DNA of 64,000 bases. Source: Bradyrhizobium sp. SRL28. Its GTDB lineage: Bacteria; Pseudomonadota; Alphaproteobacteria; Rhizobiales; Xanthobacteraceae. Made by a program: the position numbers and the translations under genes. Of the stretch, positions 49,202-58,391 are shown one piece after another; the first letter of the stretch is position 1; each line of letters opens with the position of its first letter. Location: assembly GCF_018596315.1 (NCBI RefSeq), contig NZ_JAHEAG010000012.1, forward strand, positions 62,001 through 126,000, written 5' to 3'. The notes under the pieces are model-generated. The model was not told the origin of the DNA and did no database searches. It saw nothing but the letters and a program-made list of their open reading frames with translations.

Positions 49202-50446
49202 TCAGATACCCGAACCGGGAATCTCGTTGACCAGCTGCAATTTCGCGCGCCGCTTGGCGAACGACGCCAACAAGAGAACGGCAAGGCCGAGCAGCACCGG
49301 CGGAAACACCACCATGTTTACCATCGACCAGCCGTAATGCGCCAGCAACTGGCCGGACGAGAACGACCCCAGCGCCATCATCCCGAACACCAGGAAATCG
49401 TTGAAGGCCTGCACCTTGTTGCGTTCCTGCGGCCGATGCGTCTCCAGCACCAGTGCGGAGGCGCCGATGAAAGCAAAGTTCCACCCCACCCCGAGCACAA
49501 TCAGCGTCGCCCAGAAATGCATCGCGGTGATGCCGGCAAGGCCGATTCCCGCCGCGGCCGCCTCGAGCAGCAGGCCGAGCGCAACGATTTTCGGCGCGCC
49601 GAAGCGCGCAATCAGCGAGCCCGTGAAGAAGCTCGGCCCGTACATCGCCACGATGTGCCACTGAATGCCGAAATTGGAATCGCTGACGGTCAGTCCGCAC
49701 ATCTTCATGGCGAGCGGCGCCGAGGTCATCACGAGGTTCATCATGGGGTAGGCGATCACCCCGCACAGCGCCGCCGCAATGAAGCGCGGCTGCCGCGCGA
49801 TCTCGAACAGCGGCCGGCCGCCATGCATATCCGACGGCGCCGGCTTCGGCGCATCGACGCCCCACAGCACCGCCATCGCCACCAGCGCGACGAAGGCCTG
49901 CACCACGAAGCTGAAGGCAAACAGGTAAGGCGGCCAGATGTCCATGGTCCACTGCACGAGCTGCGGACCGAGCACGCCGGCGAACACGCCGCCCGCCATC
50001 ACCCACGACACGGCCTTGGGCCGGAACGCGGTGCTGGCGCCGTCGGCGGCGGCAAAACGATAGGACTGCGCGACCGCGCCGTAGAGACCGCCGAGAAACG
50101 TCGCGCCGCAGAACAGCCAGAACGAAGCGTACAGGACGGCGATTGCGGCGAGCGCGCCGGTCAGCACGCCGCAGAACGTACCGATGATGAAGGCGATGCG
50201 GCGGCCATAGGCCCGCGAGATCGCGCCGGTCGGCAGCGTGCCGGCGGCGAGCCCCAGCACATACATCGAGAGCGGCACGGTGGCGAATGAGATGCTCGGC
50301 GCCAACGTCGCGCCGACGATCGAGCCGGTGGCGAAAATGACAGCCGAATTGGCGCCGGTCAGTGCCTGCGCCGCGGCGAGCCGCAGCACATTGGCGCGCG
50401 CGCGTGCGTCATCGGCGATCTCTTGGGTAGCAGTCGTATCCAGCAT
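49202..50446 (-). CDS. MFS transporter
   Basis: A 414-residue secondary transporter with about 12 helices (ALTGANSAVIFATGSIVGATL, VPLSMYVLGLAAGTLPTGAISRAYGRRIAFIIG with the loop 2-3 motif, and more). A middle loop WGVDAPKPAPSDMHGGRPLFEIARQPRF separates the halves. It is unlike the MFS protein at 47466 and is not a recent duplicate. Its substrate is unknown. It is divergent from the oligopeptidase gene. Confidence 0.88.
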   Translation of the reverse strand: MLDTTATQEIADDARARANVLRLAAAQALTGANSAVIFATGSIVGATLAPSISFATVPLSMYVLGLAAGTLPTGAISRAYGRRIAFIIGTFCGVLTGALAAIAVLYASFWLFCGATFLGGLYGAVAQSYRFAAADGASTAFRPKAVSWVMAGGVFAGVLGPQLVQWTMDIWPPYLFAFSFVVQAFVALVAMAVLWGVDAPKPAPSDMHGGRPLFEIARQPRFIAAALCGVIAYPMMNLVMTSAPLAMKMCGLTVSDSNFGIQWHIVAMYGPSFFTGSLIARFGAPKIVALGLLLEAAAAGIGLAGITAMHFWATLIVLGVGWNFAFIGASALVLETHRPQERNKVQAFNDFLVFGMMALGSFSSGQLLAHYGWSMVNMVVFPPVLLGLAVLLLASFAKRRAKLQLVNEIPGSGI

Positions 50447-50678
50447 CGGCCTTCCCGCCCCGGCAGGCCCCGGGCGGGGAGCCTCATTGATTCAATGCGG
50501 GGGCACTATGAAGACGCGAAGCGGTGCGATCAACCGGCGCAAACGGGAGCGCGCTATGCGAGGGGCGCACATTGGACAGCGCGCGGACAACAGCCTACAT
50601 CGAGGTCGCCCCGATCATGCCTATTGCGGTACAAGCGACCGGTGTTTCTGGAGTTCAAGCCATTTCTGGAGTTCAAGT

Positions 50679-52736
50679 ATGGCAATCGACGACAGGCCGA
50701 CCATCGCCGCGCCCGACGATGATCCCTATCTCTGGCTCGAGGAAATCGAAGGCGAACGCGCGCTCGACTTCGTCGACCGGCAAAGCCGGCTGACGCTGGA
50801 AACCTTCGGCGGCCGGCAATTCGAGGCGGATCGCGATACGCTCGCGGCGATCTACGACCGAAGCGACAACATTCCCTATGTCACGCGCCACGGCGGGCTC
50901 GTCTATAATCTCTGGAAGGATGCCAAAAATCCGCGCGGCGTCTGGCGGCGTACCACGCTTGCAGACTTTCGCAACGCGGAGCCGGGCTGGGAGACGCTGC
51001 TGGACATCGACCGCCTCGCCACCGAAGAGGACAAGGATTGGCTGCTCAACTGGACACAGCCGCTGCCGGGAAACTCGCGCGTGATCGTGTCCCTTTCGAA
51101 AGGCGGCAGCGACGCGGTAACGCTGCGGGAATTCGATCTGGATACCAAGGCTTTTGTCGCCGACGGCTTCACCTTGCCGGAAGCCAAGAGCGGGGTCGAA
51201 TGGATCGACGCCGACACGCTGCTGCTTTCGAGCGCCCTTGGCGAGGGCATGGCGACAACTTCCGGCTATGCGAGAACGGTCCGGCTGTGGCGCCGCGGCG
51301 AGCCCGTGGAACGAGCGCCGGTGCTGTTCGAAGTGCCGGCCGATCGGATGGCCGCGTACTGCAGCGTCGATGACACCGGGCCAACACCGCGGATGTGGTT
51401 CATCGATCGGATCGATTTCTTCCATCAGAATCTCTGGCTCGGCACCGAGGCCGGTCCACACACGAAACTCGACTTGCCGACCGACATCTGGCTGGAAGCA
51501 CATCAGGACTGGCTGGCCGTGAAATTGCGCGGCGCCTGGACGGTCGCGGGCAGGACCTATGCGCCGGACAGCGTGCTCGGCATTTCGCTCTCGGCCTTCC
51601 TGGCCGGCGACCGCAACTTCACCATTGTTTTCGAGCCGCAGCCACGGCGGGCGTTACAGGGCTTTTTCTGGACGGCCGGCAAACTCGTCTTGTCGATCCT
51701 CGACGAATTGCGCCCGGTGTTCGAAATCTGCACGCCGTCGGCAAGCGGCTGGACGCGCGCGAGACTGCAGGACCTTCCCGAAATCGGCGTGGTTGATGTC
51801 TGGCGTCTCGACCGTCACGAAGCCGAGAGCAATGGCGACCTGCTGGCCAACGTGCAGGATCCGGTTACGCCGCCGTCGCTGCTGCTGATCGAGGGCGTCG
51901 CCAGCCCCGCTCTATTGAAACAGGCGCCGAAGACCTTTTCCGCCGACGGACTCATCGTCACCAGCCACGAAGCGATTTCGGTGGACGGCGAGCGCATTCC
52001 CTATGTGCAGACCGGCCCCGCCACCGAGACCGGCAACGCACCGGTCTATATGAGCGCCTATGGCGGCTTCGGCCTTGCCGTAAAACCATATTACAGCTCC
52101 GCACTCGGCAAACTCTGGCTGGAGCGCGGCGGCACCACGGTGCAGGCCAATATCCGCGGCGGCGGCGAGTTCGGCACGCGCTGGCATGATGCCGGTCGTT
52201 ACGACGGAAAACGGCTGGCGCATGATGATTTCGCGGCGGTTGCCGCCGACCTCGTGAAACGCGGCGTGACGCGCGCCGACAGAATTGCCGCCGAAGGCGG
52301 ATCGAACGGCGGCATCCTGATCACCAACATGCTGGTGCGCTACCCCGAAAGATTCGGCGCGCTGTTCTGCACGATTCCTTTGATCGACATGCGCCGCTAC
52401 ACAAAGCTGCTCGCGGGTGCAAGCTGGATCGCGGAATATGGCGATCCCGACAAGCCCGCGGAGTGGGAGTGGCTGAAAACCTATTCCGCCTATCACGCCG
52501 CAACGCCGGGCCAGAACTACCCGCCGATCCTGCTCGCCACCACGCGCCGCGACGATCGCGTGCATCCCGGCCACGCCCGCAAGATGGCGGCCAAGCTGGG
52601 ATACGAAGCCTGGTTCTACGAGCCGGCGGCCGGCGGTCACGGCTACGGCAAGGACAACCGCGAGCGCGCGGGGTTCATCGTGCTGGGATATACATTCCTG
52701 AGGAACAAGATCGGCTGGGCGGATAACGCCGCGTAG
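50679..52736 (+). CDS. Prolyl oligopeptidase-family serine peptidase (S9)
   Basis: A 685-residue cytoplasmic peptidase. The start MAIDDRPTIAAPDDDPYLWLEEIEGERALDFVDRQ is typical of S9A enzymes. A beta-propeller (about 70-420) is followed by an alpha/beta-hydrolase domain. Nucleophile S542 lies in AEGGSNGGILI, the Asp in ATTRRDDRVHPGHA and the His in GGHGYGKDN. The 17-bp unit (T)TTCTGGAGTTCAAG is duplicated in tandem just before the start, so the leader has undergone a small duplication. No partner genes are evident. Confidence 0.92.
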   Translation: MAIDDRPTIAAPDDDPYLWLEEIEGERALDFVDRQSRLTLETFGGRQFEADRDTLAAIYDRSDNIPYVTRHGGLVYNLWKDAKNPRGVWRRTTLADFRNAEPGWETLLDIDRLATEEDKDWLLNWTQPLPGNSRVIVSLSKGGSDAVTLREFDLDTKAFVADGFTLPEAKSGVEWIDADTLLLSSALGEGMATTSGYARTVRLWRRGEPVERAPVLFEVPADRMAAYCSVDDTGPTPRMWFIDRIDFFHQNLWLGTEAGPHTKLDLPTDIWLEAHQDWLAVKLRGAWTVAGRTYAPDSVLGISLSAFLAGDRNFTIVFEPQPRRALQGFFWTAGKLVLSILDELRPVFEICTPSASGWTRARLQDLPEIGVVDVWRLDRHEAESNGDLLANVQDPVTPPSLLLIEGVASPALLKQAPKTFSADGLIVTSHEAISVDGERIPYVQTGPATETGNAPVYMSAYGGFGLAVKPYYSSALGKLWLERGGTTVQANIRGGGEFGTRWHDAGRYDGKRLAHDDFAAVAADLVKRGVTRADRIAAEGGSNGGILITNMLVRYPERFGALFCTIPLIDMRRYTKLLAGASWIAEYGDPDKPAEWEWLKTYSAYHAATPGQNYPPILLATTRRDDRVHPGHARKMAAKLGYEAWFYEPAAGGHGYGKDNRERAGFIVLGYTFLRNKIGWADNAA

Positions 52737-52782
52737 CGCTTCGCTATCGGCGTCCGAATGTGAGGCTAAAATCCACGTCCTT

Positions 52783-53289
52783 TCACGGCCGCTTCTTGCC
52801 CGATTTCCTTTCGGCTCGCACCGCACCGGTCTTGTGGACCTTTGAGCGAGGATCCGCGACGCCGGGGCGCGGGAAGCCCGGACTCCAATCAAGCGCAATC
52901 GTGGCGGCGAAGCCGAAGAAGCTGGAGCGGCTCATGCCGAACTCCGTGGCGCGCTTGTCGATCCGCGCAATCAGGCTCTTCGGCAAATAGACATTCACCC
53001 GTTCGGACGGATCGGGCGGATCGACCCCGACAATGAAGTAGGCGACGACGTCCGCGCCCTTGGGCAAGGCGATCTGCTCGATCGGCGTCGGCTCCGGCAG
53101 CGGCCTGCCCTGCTCTGCCATTCCATCCAGCGCTCGCGCCAGCGCATCCTCTGCTCTTTCGATCGCCTCTTCCTGCGATCGCCCGCCGGCAACGCAGCCC
53201 GGAAAATCGGGAAACCACGCGCCGAGCGCGCCGCGCGGACCGCGCTCCAGCACTGCCGGATAAAGCCGCTTTTTCAATCTGGCCTCCAT
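52783..53289 (-). CDS. HicB-like antitoxin, solitary
   Basis: A 168-residue protein. The N-terminal HicB domain is clear: YPAVLERGPRGALGAWFPDFPGCVAGGRSQEEAIERAEDALARAL. The C-terminal part (VNVYLPKSLIARIDKRATEFGMSRSSFFGFAATIAL) is a ribbon-helix-helix DNA-binding domain, then a basic tail (KSGKKRP). No hicA toxin gene is found on either side, so it is a solo antitoxin or a regulator. A GTGTGT/ACACAC inverted repeat just upstream may be its operator. Confidence 0.85.
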   Translation of the reverse strand: MEARLKKRLYPAVLERGPRGALGAWFPDFPGCVAGGRSQEEAIERAEDALARALDGMAEQGRPLPEPTPIEQIALPKGADVVAYFIVGVDPPDPSERVNVYLPKSLIARIDKRATEFGMSRSSFFGFAATIALDWSPGFPRPGVADPRSKVHKTGAVRAERKSGKKRP

Positions 53290-53310
53290 ACGACTGTTAT
53301 GCTATTTAAC

Positions 53311-53326
53311 ACACACGCCGGTGTGT
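53311..53326. promoter_or_regulatory. ACACAC-GCCG-GTGTGT inverted repeat upstream of hicB-like gene
   Basis: Six-base perfect arms flank GCCG, 22 bp upstream of the hicB-like start and 44 bp upstream of the divergent methyltransferase gene. HicB proteins with a ribbon-helix-helix domain autoregulate, so it is a reasonable operator candidate. Confidence 0.45.
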
Positions 53327-53369
53327 CAAATCACACAACATTGATAGCATGGGCCAAGATGGAAACAAA

Positions 53370-54239
53370 ATGGACACGCAAGCCGAACTCCGCATCGTCC
53401 GAGCCGCATACGCCAAGCAGGTGCTTGCCGCTGCTGCCGTCGACAATGCGCGCCTCGCTCAGGCGTTTGCCACCATTCCCCGCGAGGATTTTCTCGGCCC
53501 GGGTCCGTGGCTGGTGCGACGGTGGCTACGCGACTACGTGTCGACACCCGACGCCGACCCCGTCTATCTCTATACCGACGATCTGGTCGCGCTCGTGCCC
53601 GAGCGTGGCGTCAACAACGGGCAGCCGTCGCTGCACGCCCATCTCATCCATCAGGCCTTGCCCGCCGCCGGCCAGCACGTGGTGCATGTCGGAACTGGCA
53701 CGGGCTATTACACGGCGATCCTCGCACATCTCGTCGGGCCGTCAGGGCGGGTAACGGGAATCGAATATGATGGGAGCCTCGCCGCGCGCGCCAGAGCCAG
53801 CCTGGCGCCCTATGCGAATGTCGCAGTGATTGAAGGCGACGGCACGCAGGTGCCGTTCGATGCCGCCGATGTCATCTATGTCAATGCCGGCTGCACACGG
53901 CCAGCTGCACGCTGGCTCGATGGCCTTGCCGATGGCGGCCGCCTGATCATGCCGATGACGTCGGATCAGGGATTTGGCGCCATTGCGCCGGAGCGCCTGG
54001 CGAGTGCCGGCGCGGTGTTCCGGATTGAGCGAAGAGCTGCAGACTATCTTGCATACTGGATCTCGCCCGTTGCGATCTTCCCCTGCGCCGGGGGCCGCGA
54101 CGAGGCATCCGAACGAGCGCTTGCCGAAGCCTTTAGCCGTGGCGGCTGGCAGAAGGTCACACGACTGTATCGAGACGAGGACGTTCCCGAAGAGCGCTGC
54201 TGGCTTCGCGGACCGGGCTGGTGCCTCGCCTACAATTGA
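53370..54239 (+). CDS. Protein-L-isoaspartate O-methyltransferase-like methyltransferase
   Basis: A 289-residue SAM-dependent methyltransferase; ATG 53349 is an alternative start. The PCMT-like region includes VDNARLAQAFATIPREDFLGPGPW, the SAM motif HVVHVGTGTGYYTAILAHLVGPSGRVTGIEYD and VIEGDGTQVPFDAADVIYVNAGC. The family usually repairs isoaspartyl residues, but this protein is longer than PIMT (about 210), and its C-terminus is not typical. A related but distinct substrate is possible. It is convergent with the DUF938 gene. Confidence 0.85.
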   Translation: MDTQAELRIVRAAYAKQVLAAAAVDNARLAQAFATIPREDFLGPGPWLVRRWLRDYVSTPDADPVYLYTDDLVALVPERGVNNGQPSLHAHLIHQALPAAGQHVVHVGTGTGYYTAILAHLVGPSGRVTGIEYDGSLAARARASLAPYANVAVIEGDGTQVPFDAADVIYVNAGCTRPAARWLDGLADGGRLIMPMTSDQGFGAIAPERLASAGAVFRIERRAADYLAYWISPVAIFPCAGGRDEASERALAEAFSRGGWQKVTRLYRDEDVPEERCWLRGPGWCLAYN

Positions 54240-54254
54240 CGCGCCGAAGGGCGA

Positions 54255-54941
54255 CTACGCCGACAGGTTCGATCTTCCGAAGACCAGGATCATATTGTTG
54301 GCGGGCATTTGCACGGTTTCGAACAATGCGAGGCCCACACCAGCAGCAAGCTTTTCGAGATCGACGATGTCGCGCACGCCCCATTCGGCATCCTGCTCGC
54401 GCAGGCTGGTGTCGAACACGGCGTTGCTCATCGCGGTGTGCTTGCCCTCGCGCTTGAACGGGCCATAGAGAAACAAAAGCCCCTCGCTGCGCAGATAGCG
54501 GCCTGCGCCGGCGAACAGGCCTTCGGCAACGCGCCACGGCGCGATGTGGATCACGTTGGCGCAAAACACCGCCAGCAATTCGGCCGGCCCGCTGCCGTCA
54601 TGCATCGCCGGACACCACGCGGGATCGGTGAGATCGATCTGCAACGGCGGACGAATGTTCGACAGGGCGGCATGCGCGCGCCACGCTTCGATGCTCCTGA
54701 TGTGCCGCTCGTTGAGATCGCTCGGCCACCAGGTGATGCCCGGGGTATTTTTTGCAAAATGCACGACATGCTGGCCGGTGCCGCTGCCGGCCTCGACGAC
54801 GTCCCCCGTTTTGCCGGCGAGGAATTTCTGCAGCACCGCCCAGATCGGCGCATGGTTGCGGTGGAACGCCGCCGCATCGAGCCGCCCGTCGGGTTCGACC
54901 GGCCGGCCATCCTTGCCGAATTCCACTACGTATTCGGCCAT
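54255..54941 (-). CDS. DUF938 SAM-dependent methyltransferase
   Basis: A 228-residue protein of the DUF938 family. It shows DAAAFHRNHAPIWAVLQKFLAGKTGDVVEAGSGTGQHVVHFAKNTPGITWWPSDLNERHIRSIEAWR, with the SAM loop EAGSGTGQH, and LLAVFCANVIHIAPWRVAEGLFAGAGRYL. The substrate is unknown. It lies just downstream of the ArsR-type regulator gene, 46 bp away, and may be co-transcribed with it. Confidence 0.88.
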   Translation of the reverse strand: MAEYVVEFGKDGRPVEPDGRLDAAAFHRNHAPIWAVLQKFLAGKTGDVVEAGSGTGQHVVHFAKNTPGITWWPSDLNERHIRSIEAWRAHAALSNIRPPLQIDLTDPAWCPAMHDGSGPAELLAVFCANVIHIAPWRVAEGLFAGAGRYLRSEGLLFLYGPFKREGKHTAMSNAVFDTSLREQDAEWGVRDIVDLEKLAAGVGLALFETVQMPANNMILVFGRSNLSA

Positions 54942-54987
54942 TGCCGCCTCGCCTGAAAATCGTTGTGGGTCTGAAACGCCGAAAGCG

Positions 54988-55353
54988 TCACTTCAGTTCG
55001 CCGCAATAAATCTCTTTCAAAACCTGCAGCAGGCGCAACGCGCGCTCGTCGGCGACGCGATAATGCAGTGTCTGCGACGTCCGCCGGAATTCGACCAGGC
55101 CATCGGCGCGCAGTTTCGCCAGATGCTGCGACAATGCGGACTGGCTCAGCTTGACGATGCCGACGAGTTCCCCGACCGTCATCTCACCGCGCACGGCCAG
55201 AAAGCAGAGGATCAGCAAACGCTTTTCGTTGGCGAGCATTTTCAGGAGTTGCGCGGCTTCGCCCGCCTGCTTCGCCAGCTTCTTCAGCGCTGCCGCATCA
55301 TCGGCGCCGGGCGCGGATTGTATCTCTTTGGCTGCTGTCGCGGCTGCTCTCAT
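54988..55353 (-). CDS. ArsR-family transcriptional regulator, probable sox repressor
   Basis: A 121-residue winged-helix regulator: EAAQLLKMLANEKRLLILCFLAVRGEMTVGELVGIVKLSQSALSQHLAKLRADGLVEFRRTSQTLHYRVADERALRLLQVL. A cysteine sits in helix 3-type position (LILCFL). ArsR-type SoxR proteins repress sox genes and respond to persulfidation. Its divergent place before soxC supports that role. An imperfect palindrome in the shared promoter region (55426-55448) is a candidate site. Confidence 0.85.
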   Translation of the reverse strand: MRAAATAAKEIQSAPGADDAAALKKLAKQAGEAAQLLKMLANEKRLLILCFLAVRGEMTVGELVGIVKLSQSALSQHLAKLRADGLVEFRRTSQTLHYRVADERALRLLQVLKEIYCGELK

Positions 55354-55425
55354 AGTGTCTAATCCGGAGTGGTTTTCCGTGCCTGCGAAGCACAGATATC
55401 ATACTACCGCCCAGGCCTTTCTTTA

Positions 55426-55448
55426 GCATTGACTAAATTAGCAAATGC
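55426..55448. promoter_or_regulatory. Imperfect palindrome in the soxC/regulator divergent region
   Basis: GCATTGACTAA-A-TTAGCAAATGC: 9 of 11 positions pair across the centre. It is 61 bp upstream of the soxC start and 73 bp upstream of the regulator start, well placed to control both. It is AT-rich against GC-rich surroundings. Confidence 0.55.
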
Positions 55449-55508
55449 CGATACCGGTTCAAAAAAGCAAGAAATAATGCGGCGATGTGGCCGTGAGGGG
55501 AAGAAAAC

Positions 55509-56816
55509 GTGCGGCATAACCCGTTACGCAGCAAAGCTATTCTTTCCGATCTTGCCGGCTCGGACGCGCCTGTGGGGCGACGCGGCTTCCTCACCCTCGG
55601 CGCGGCGCTGACCGGCGGCCTCGCCCTTGGCGGCAAAACCGCCATGGCCGACCCCGCGCCGGAGGCTCCTCCCGCGGACGCCCCCTGGTCGCAATCGATC
55701 GGCGCGGGCGTGGTCGACCGGCCCTATGGCCGGCCTGCGGATACCGAAGCCTCCGTCATCCGGCGCAACGTCCCCTGGCTTACCGCCAGCGCGGAATCGT
55801 CGGTGAGCTTTTCGCCGCTGCAGGACCTTCACGGCATCATCACACCCAATGGATTATTCTTCGAGCGTCACCACGCGGGCCGGCCCGACATCGATCCGGC
55901 GCAGCACAAGCTCATGATCCACGGACTGGTCGAGCGCCCGCTGCTGCTCACCATGAAGGACATCCTGCGCTTTCCATCGATATCGCGCATCCATTTCATC
56001 GAATGCCCGGCCAATGGCGGCATGAACTGGCGCGCCGCGCAGATGAACTCGCTGCAGTTCAGCCACGGCATGGTCAGTTGCGCCGAATGGACCGGAGTCA
56101 GGCTGTCGACGCTGCTGGAGGAGACAGGCGTCAAGAAGGACGCGAAGTGGGCGATGGTCGAAGGCGCCGACGGCGCGCATATGAACCGCAGCCTGCCGCT
56201 CGACAAATGTCTCGACGATTGTCTCGTGGTCTACGCGCAAAACGGCGAGGCGCTGCGGCCCGAACAGGGTTATCCGCTGCGGCTGGTGGTGCCGGGCTGG
56301 GAAGGCAACGTCAACATCAAATGGCTGCGCCGGATCAAGCTCGGCGACAAGCCTTGGCATTCGCGCGAAGAAACCTCGAAATACACCGACCTGATGCCGG
56401 ACGGCACCTCGCGCGGCTTCACCTGGCTGATCGACGCCAAATCCGTCATCACCTTTCCCTGCCCGGAAAAGCCGCTCGATGGGCCCGGCCTCTATGAGAT
56501 CAGGGGACTGGCGTGGACCGGCAACGGCAAGGTCAGGCGTGTCGACGTCTCCATGGATGGCGGCGTCAACTGGCAGACCGCGTGGCTGCACGAGCCGGTG
56601 CTGTCGAAGGCGCTGACGAAATTCACCCTGCCCTGGCGCTGGGACGGCCGACCGGCGCTGGTCGCATCCCGCGTCATCGACGAGACCGGTTACGTGCAAC
56701 CGACAATTGCGGAGCTGCGAAAGCAGCGCGGTTCGAACTCGGTCTATCACAACAATTCGATCCAGACCTGGCAGGTCAAATCAGACGGAAGCGTCTTCAA
56801 TGTACAGCTCGCGTAA
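55509..56816 (+). CDS. soxC: Sulfur dehydrogenase molybdenum subunit SoxC
   Basis: A 435-residue periplasmic molybdoprotein of the sulfite-oxidase fold, part of SoxCD, which removes six electrons from SoxY-bound sulfane sulfur. The start is GTG 55509 after GAGGGGAAG. The N-terminus has GRRGFLTLGAALTGGLALGG (Tat). C166 in IECPANGG aligns with the molybdenum-binding cysteine of sulfite oxidases; GMVSCAEWTGVRLSTLLEE and PGWEGNVNIKWLRRIKL are SoxC features. It overlaps soxD by 17 bp. Its presence predicts complete oxidation to sulfate without sulfur globules. Confidence 0.95.
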   Translation: MRHNPLRSKAILSDLAGSDAPVGRRGFLTLGAALTGGLALGGKTAMADPAPEAPPADAPWSQSIGAGVVDRPYGRPADTEASVIRRNVPWLTASAESSVSFSPLQDLHGIITPNGLFFERHHAGRPDIDPAQHKLMIHGLVERPLLLTMKDILRFPSISRIHFIECPANGGMNWRAAQMNSLQFSHGMVSCAEWTGVRLSTLLEETGVKKDAKWAMVEGADGAHMNRSLPLDKCLDDCLVVYAQNGEALRPEQGYPLRLVVPGWEGNVNIKWLRRIKLGDKPWHSREETSKYTDLMPDGTSRGFTWLIDAKSVITFPCPEKPLDGPGLYEIRGLAWTGNGKVRRVDVSMDGGVNWQTAWLHEPVLSKALTKFTLPWRWDGRPALVASRVIDETGYVQPTIAELRKQRGSNSVYHNNSIQTWQVKSDGSVFNVQLA

Positions 56817-57471
56817 GATTTGTCTGCCGATCACCGTCATCCTGCTTGCGGCCGGAAGCCTCGCGGGCGCGGCAGAGCCCGGCTCGTTCGGTTATGGCCG
56901 CGTGGCGACGCCGGCGCAGATCGCCGGATGGGATATCGACGTGCGCGGCGAGGACGGCGCAGGCCTGCCGCCAGGCAAGGGCACGGTTGACCGGGGCGCG
57001 GACGTCTATGCCGAGCAATGCGCTGCCTGTCATGGAACCTTCGGCGAAGGCGAAGGCCGCTTCCCCAAGCTGGTGGGCGGCGTCGGATCGCTCCGGGACG
57101 AGCGCCCGGAGCCGACGGTCGGCAGCTACTGGCCGTTTGCCCCGACCCTGTGGGACTATATTAACCGCGCCATGCCGATGGCCGCGCCGCACACATTGTC
57201 AGCGGATGACGTTTATGCTTTGACCGCCTATATTCTAAGCCTGAACGACCTCGTTCCCCATGAATTCGTTGCCGATCGCAACAGCTTGCCGAAAGTCAAA
57301 ATGCGCAATCGCGACAATTTCATCTGGAGCGACCCGCGGCCCGATACGGTGGCAGCTCCTTGCATGAACGCTTGCGTCAACGCCGCCGATGTCAGGATAT
57401 CGTCGACGGCCGAAGGCAGGAATCTCACGCCACGCACGACCGGACCGCTCGACACGATGCAACCGAAATAG
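56800..57471 (+). CDS. soxD: Sulfur dehydrogenase cytochrome c subunit SoxD
   Basis: A 223-residue exported c-type cytochrome. After a signal peptide (LPITVILLAAGSLAGA) come FGYGRVATPAQIAGWDIDVRGEDGAGLPPGKGTV and the haem site CAACH (C74-H78). Only one CxxCH is present, so it is a single-haem, shorter form than the two-haem Paracoccus SoxD. The start at 56800 overlaps soxC. It takes electrons from SoxC and passes them to other cytochromes. Confidence 0.92.
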   Translation: MYSSRKICLPITVILLAAGSLAGAAEPGSFGYGRVATPAQIAGWDIDVRGEDGAGLPPGKGTVDRGADVYAEQCAACHGTFGEGEGRFPKLVGGVGSLRDERPEPTVGSYWPFAPTLWDYINRAMPMAAPHTLSADDVYALTAYILSLNDLVPHEFVADRNSLPKVKMRNRDNFIWSDPRPDTVAAPCMNACVNAADVRISSTAEGRNLTPRTTGPLDTMQPK

Positions 57472-57488
57472 AGATTACGGAAACGCCT

Positions 57489-57860
57489 GTGACCGATCAT
57501 TCCCTGACGAAATCCGCAAAGCTCCCGGCGTTCATGCTGGCGCTGATGATCGGCGCTTTCGCTTCCACAGGCGCCGCGCAGGCGCAGTCCGCCGCGGCCG
57601 AAGGCCAGAAGCTCGCCTTCGATCGCAGCAAGGGCAATTGCCTGACCTGCCATGTCATCAAGGGCGGCAACCTTCCCGGCTCGCTCGGGCCGGAGTTGAT
57701 CGACATCAAGAGCAAGTACCCCAATCGTGCGGACCTCGTCGCCATCATTACCGACGAAACGCTGCGCAACCCGCTGACCGTGATGCCGCCATTCGGACGG
57801 AACCGGATTTTGACCGAAAAGGAAATCGAAGCGGTGGTCGATTTCCTGCAGACGCTGTGA
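57489..57860 (+). CDS. soxX: Cytochrome c SoxX
   Basis: A 123-residue monohaem cytochrome, start GTG 57489, signal peptide KLPAFMLALMIGAFASTGAAQAQ, haem site CLTCH (C51-H55) in FDRSKGNCLTCHVIKGGNLPGSLGPELIDI, and the C-terminal VMPPFGRNRILTEKEIEAVVDFL with the likely Met ligand. With SoxA it forms the SoxAX enzyme that joins thiosulfate to SoxY. The soxX gene is separated from soxA by soxYZ. Confidence 0.93.
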   Translation: MTDHSLTKSAKLPAFMLALMIGAFASTGAAQAQSAAAEGQKLAFDRSKGNCLTCHVIKGGNLPGSLGPELIDIKSKYPNRADLVAIITDETLRNPLTVMPPFGRNRILTEKEIEAVVDFLQTL

Positions 57861-57892
57861 CGTGCGCGCGCACGCTTTAGGAGACGATGCAA

Positions 57893-58381
57893 ATGACTGA
57901 CGTCGGATTTTCGGCCACGCGGCGGCTGATCCTGCAGGGTGCAGGCGCAGTGGCGCTCTTAGGCCTGGGCAACCTTCCGTTTGGCCTGACGCCGGCGCTC
58001 GCCGCGGCCAACGACAAATATCCGGAAGAGGCGTTCAAGGCCAAGAGCGAAGCCGACGCGATCAAGGCGCTCTACGGCAAGACGGCGGAGCCTTCGGACA
58101 AGGTCAAAATGGACGCGCCCGAAATCGCGGAGAACGGCGCCGTGGTTCCGATCTCGGTAACGACGACGCTGGCCGACGTGACCTCGATCTCGTTCCTGGT
58201 CAGCGAGAATCCGGTCGCGCTGGTGGCGTCCTACAAGATTCCGGCCGGCACGCTTCCAAACGTTGCCAATCGCATCAAGATGGCGAGAACCAGCAACGTC
58301 ATCGTGGTCGTGGAAGCCGGCGGCAAGCTTTACAGCGCCAACAAGGAAGTCAAAGTCACCGTCGGCGGTTGCGGCGGCTAA
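57893..58381 (+). CDS. soxY: Sulfur carrier protein SoxY
   Basis: A roughly 162-residue exported carrier, start 57893 (57887 is also possible). The N-terminus TRRLILQGAGAVALLGLGNL is a Tat signal, as in known SoxY exported with SoxZ. The C-terminus GGCGG carries the swinging-arm cysteine that holds the sulfur substrate during the cycle. The body SVTTTLADVTSISFLVSENPVALVASYKI is typical. It is followed by a dispersed repeat before soxZ. Confidence 0.95.
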   Translation: MTDVGFSATRRLILQGAGAVALLGLGNLPFGLTPALAAANDKYPEEAFKAKSEADAIKALYGKTAEPSDKVKMDAPEIAENGAVVPISVTTTLADVTSISFLVSENPVALVASYKIPAGTLPNVANRIKMARTSNVIVVVEAGGKLYSANKEVKVTVGGCGG

Positions 58382-58391
58382 CGGGCAGCAC

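Noticed and set aside
50484..50494. ATTGATTCAAT, a partial FNR-like dyad upstream of the oligopeptidase gene
   Set aside because: The half-sites are too close for an FNR/FixK box, and nothing else supports it.
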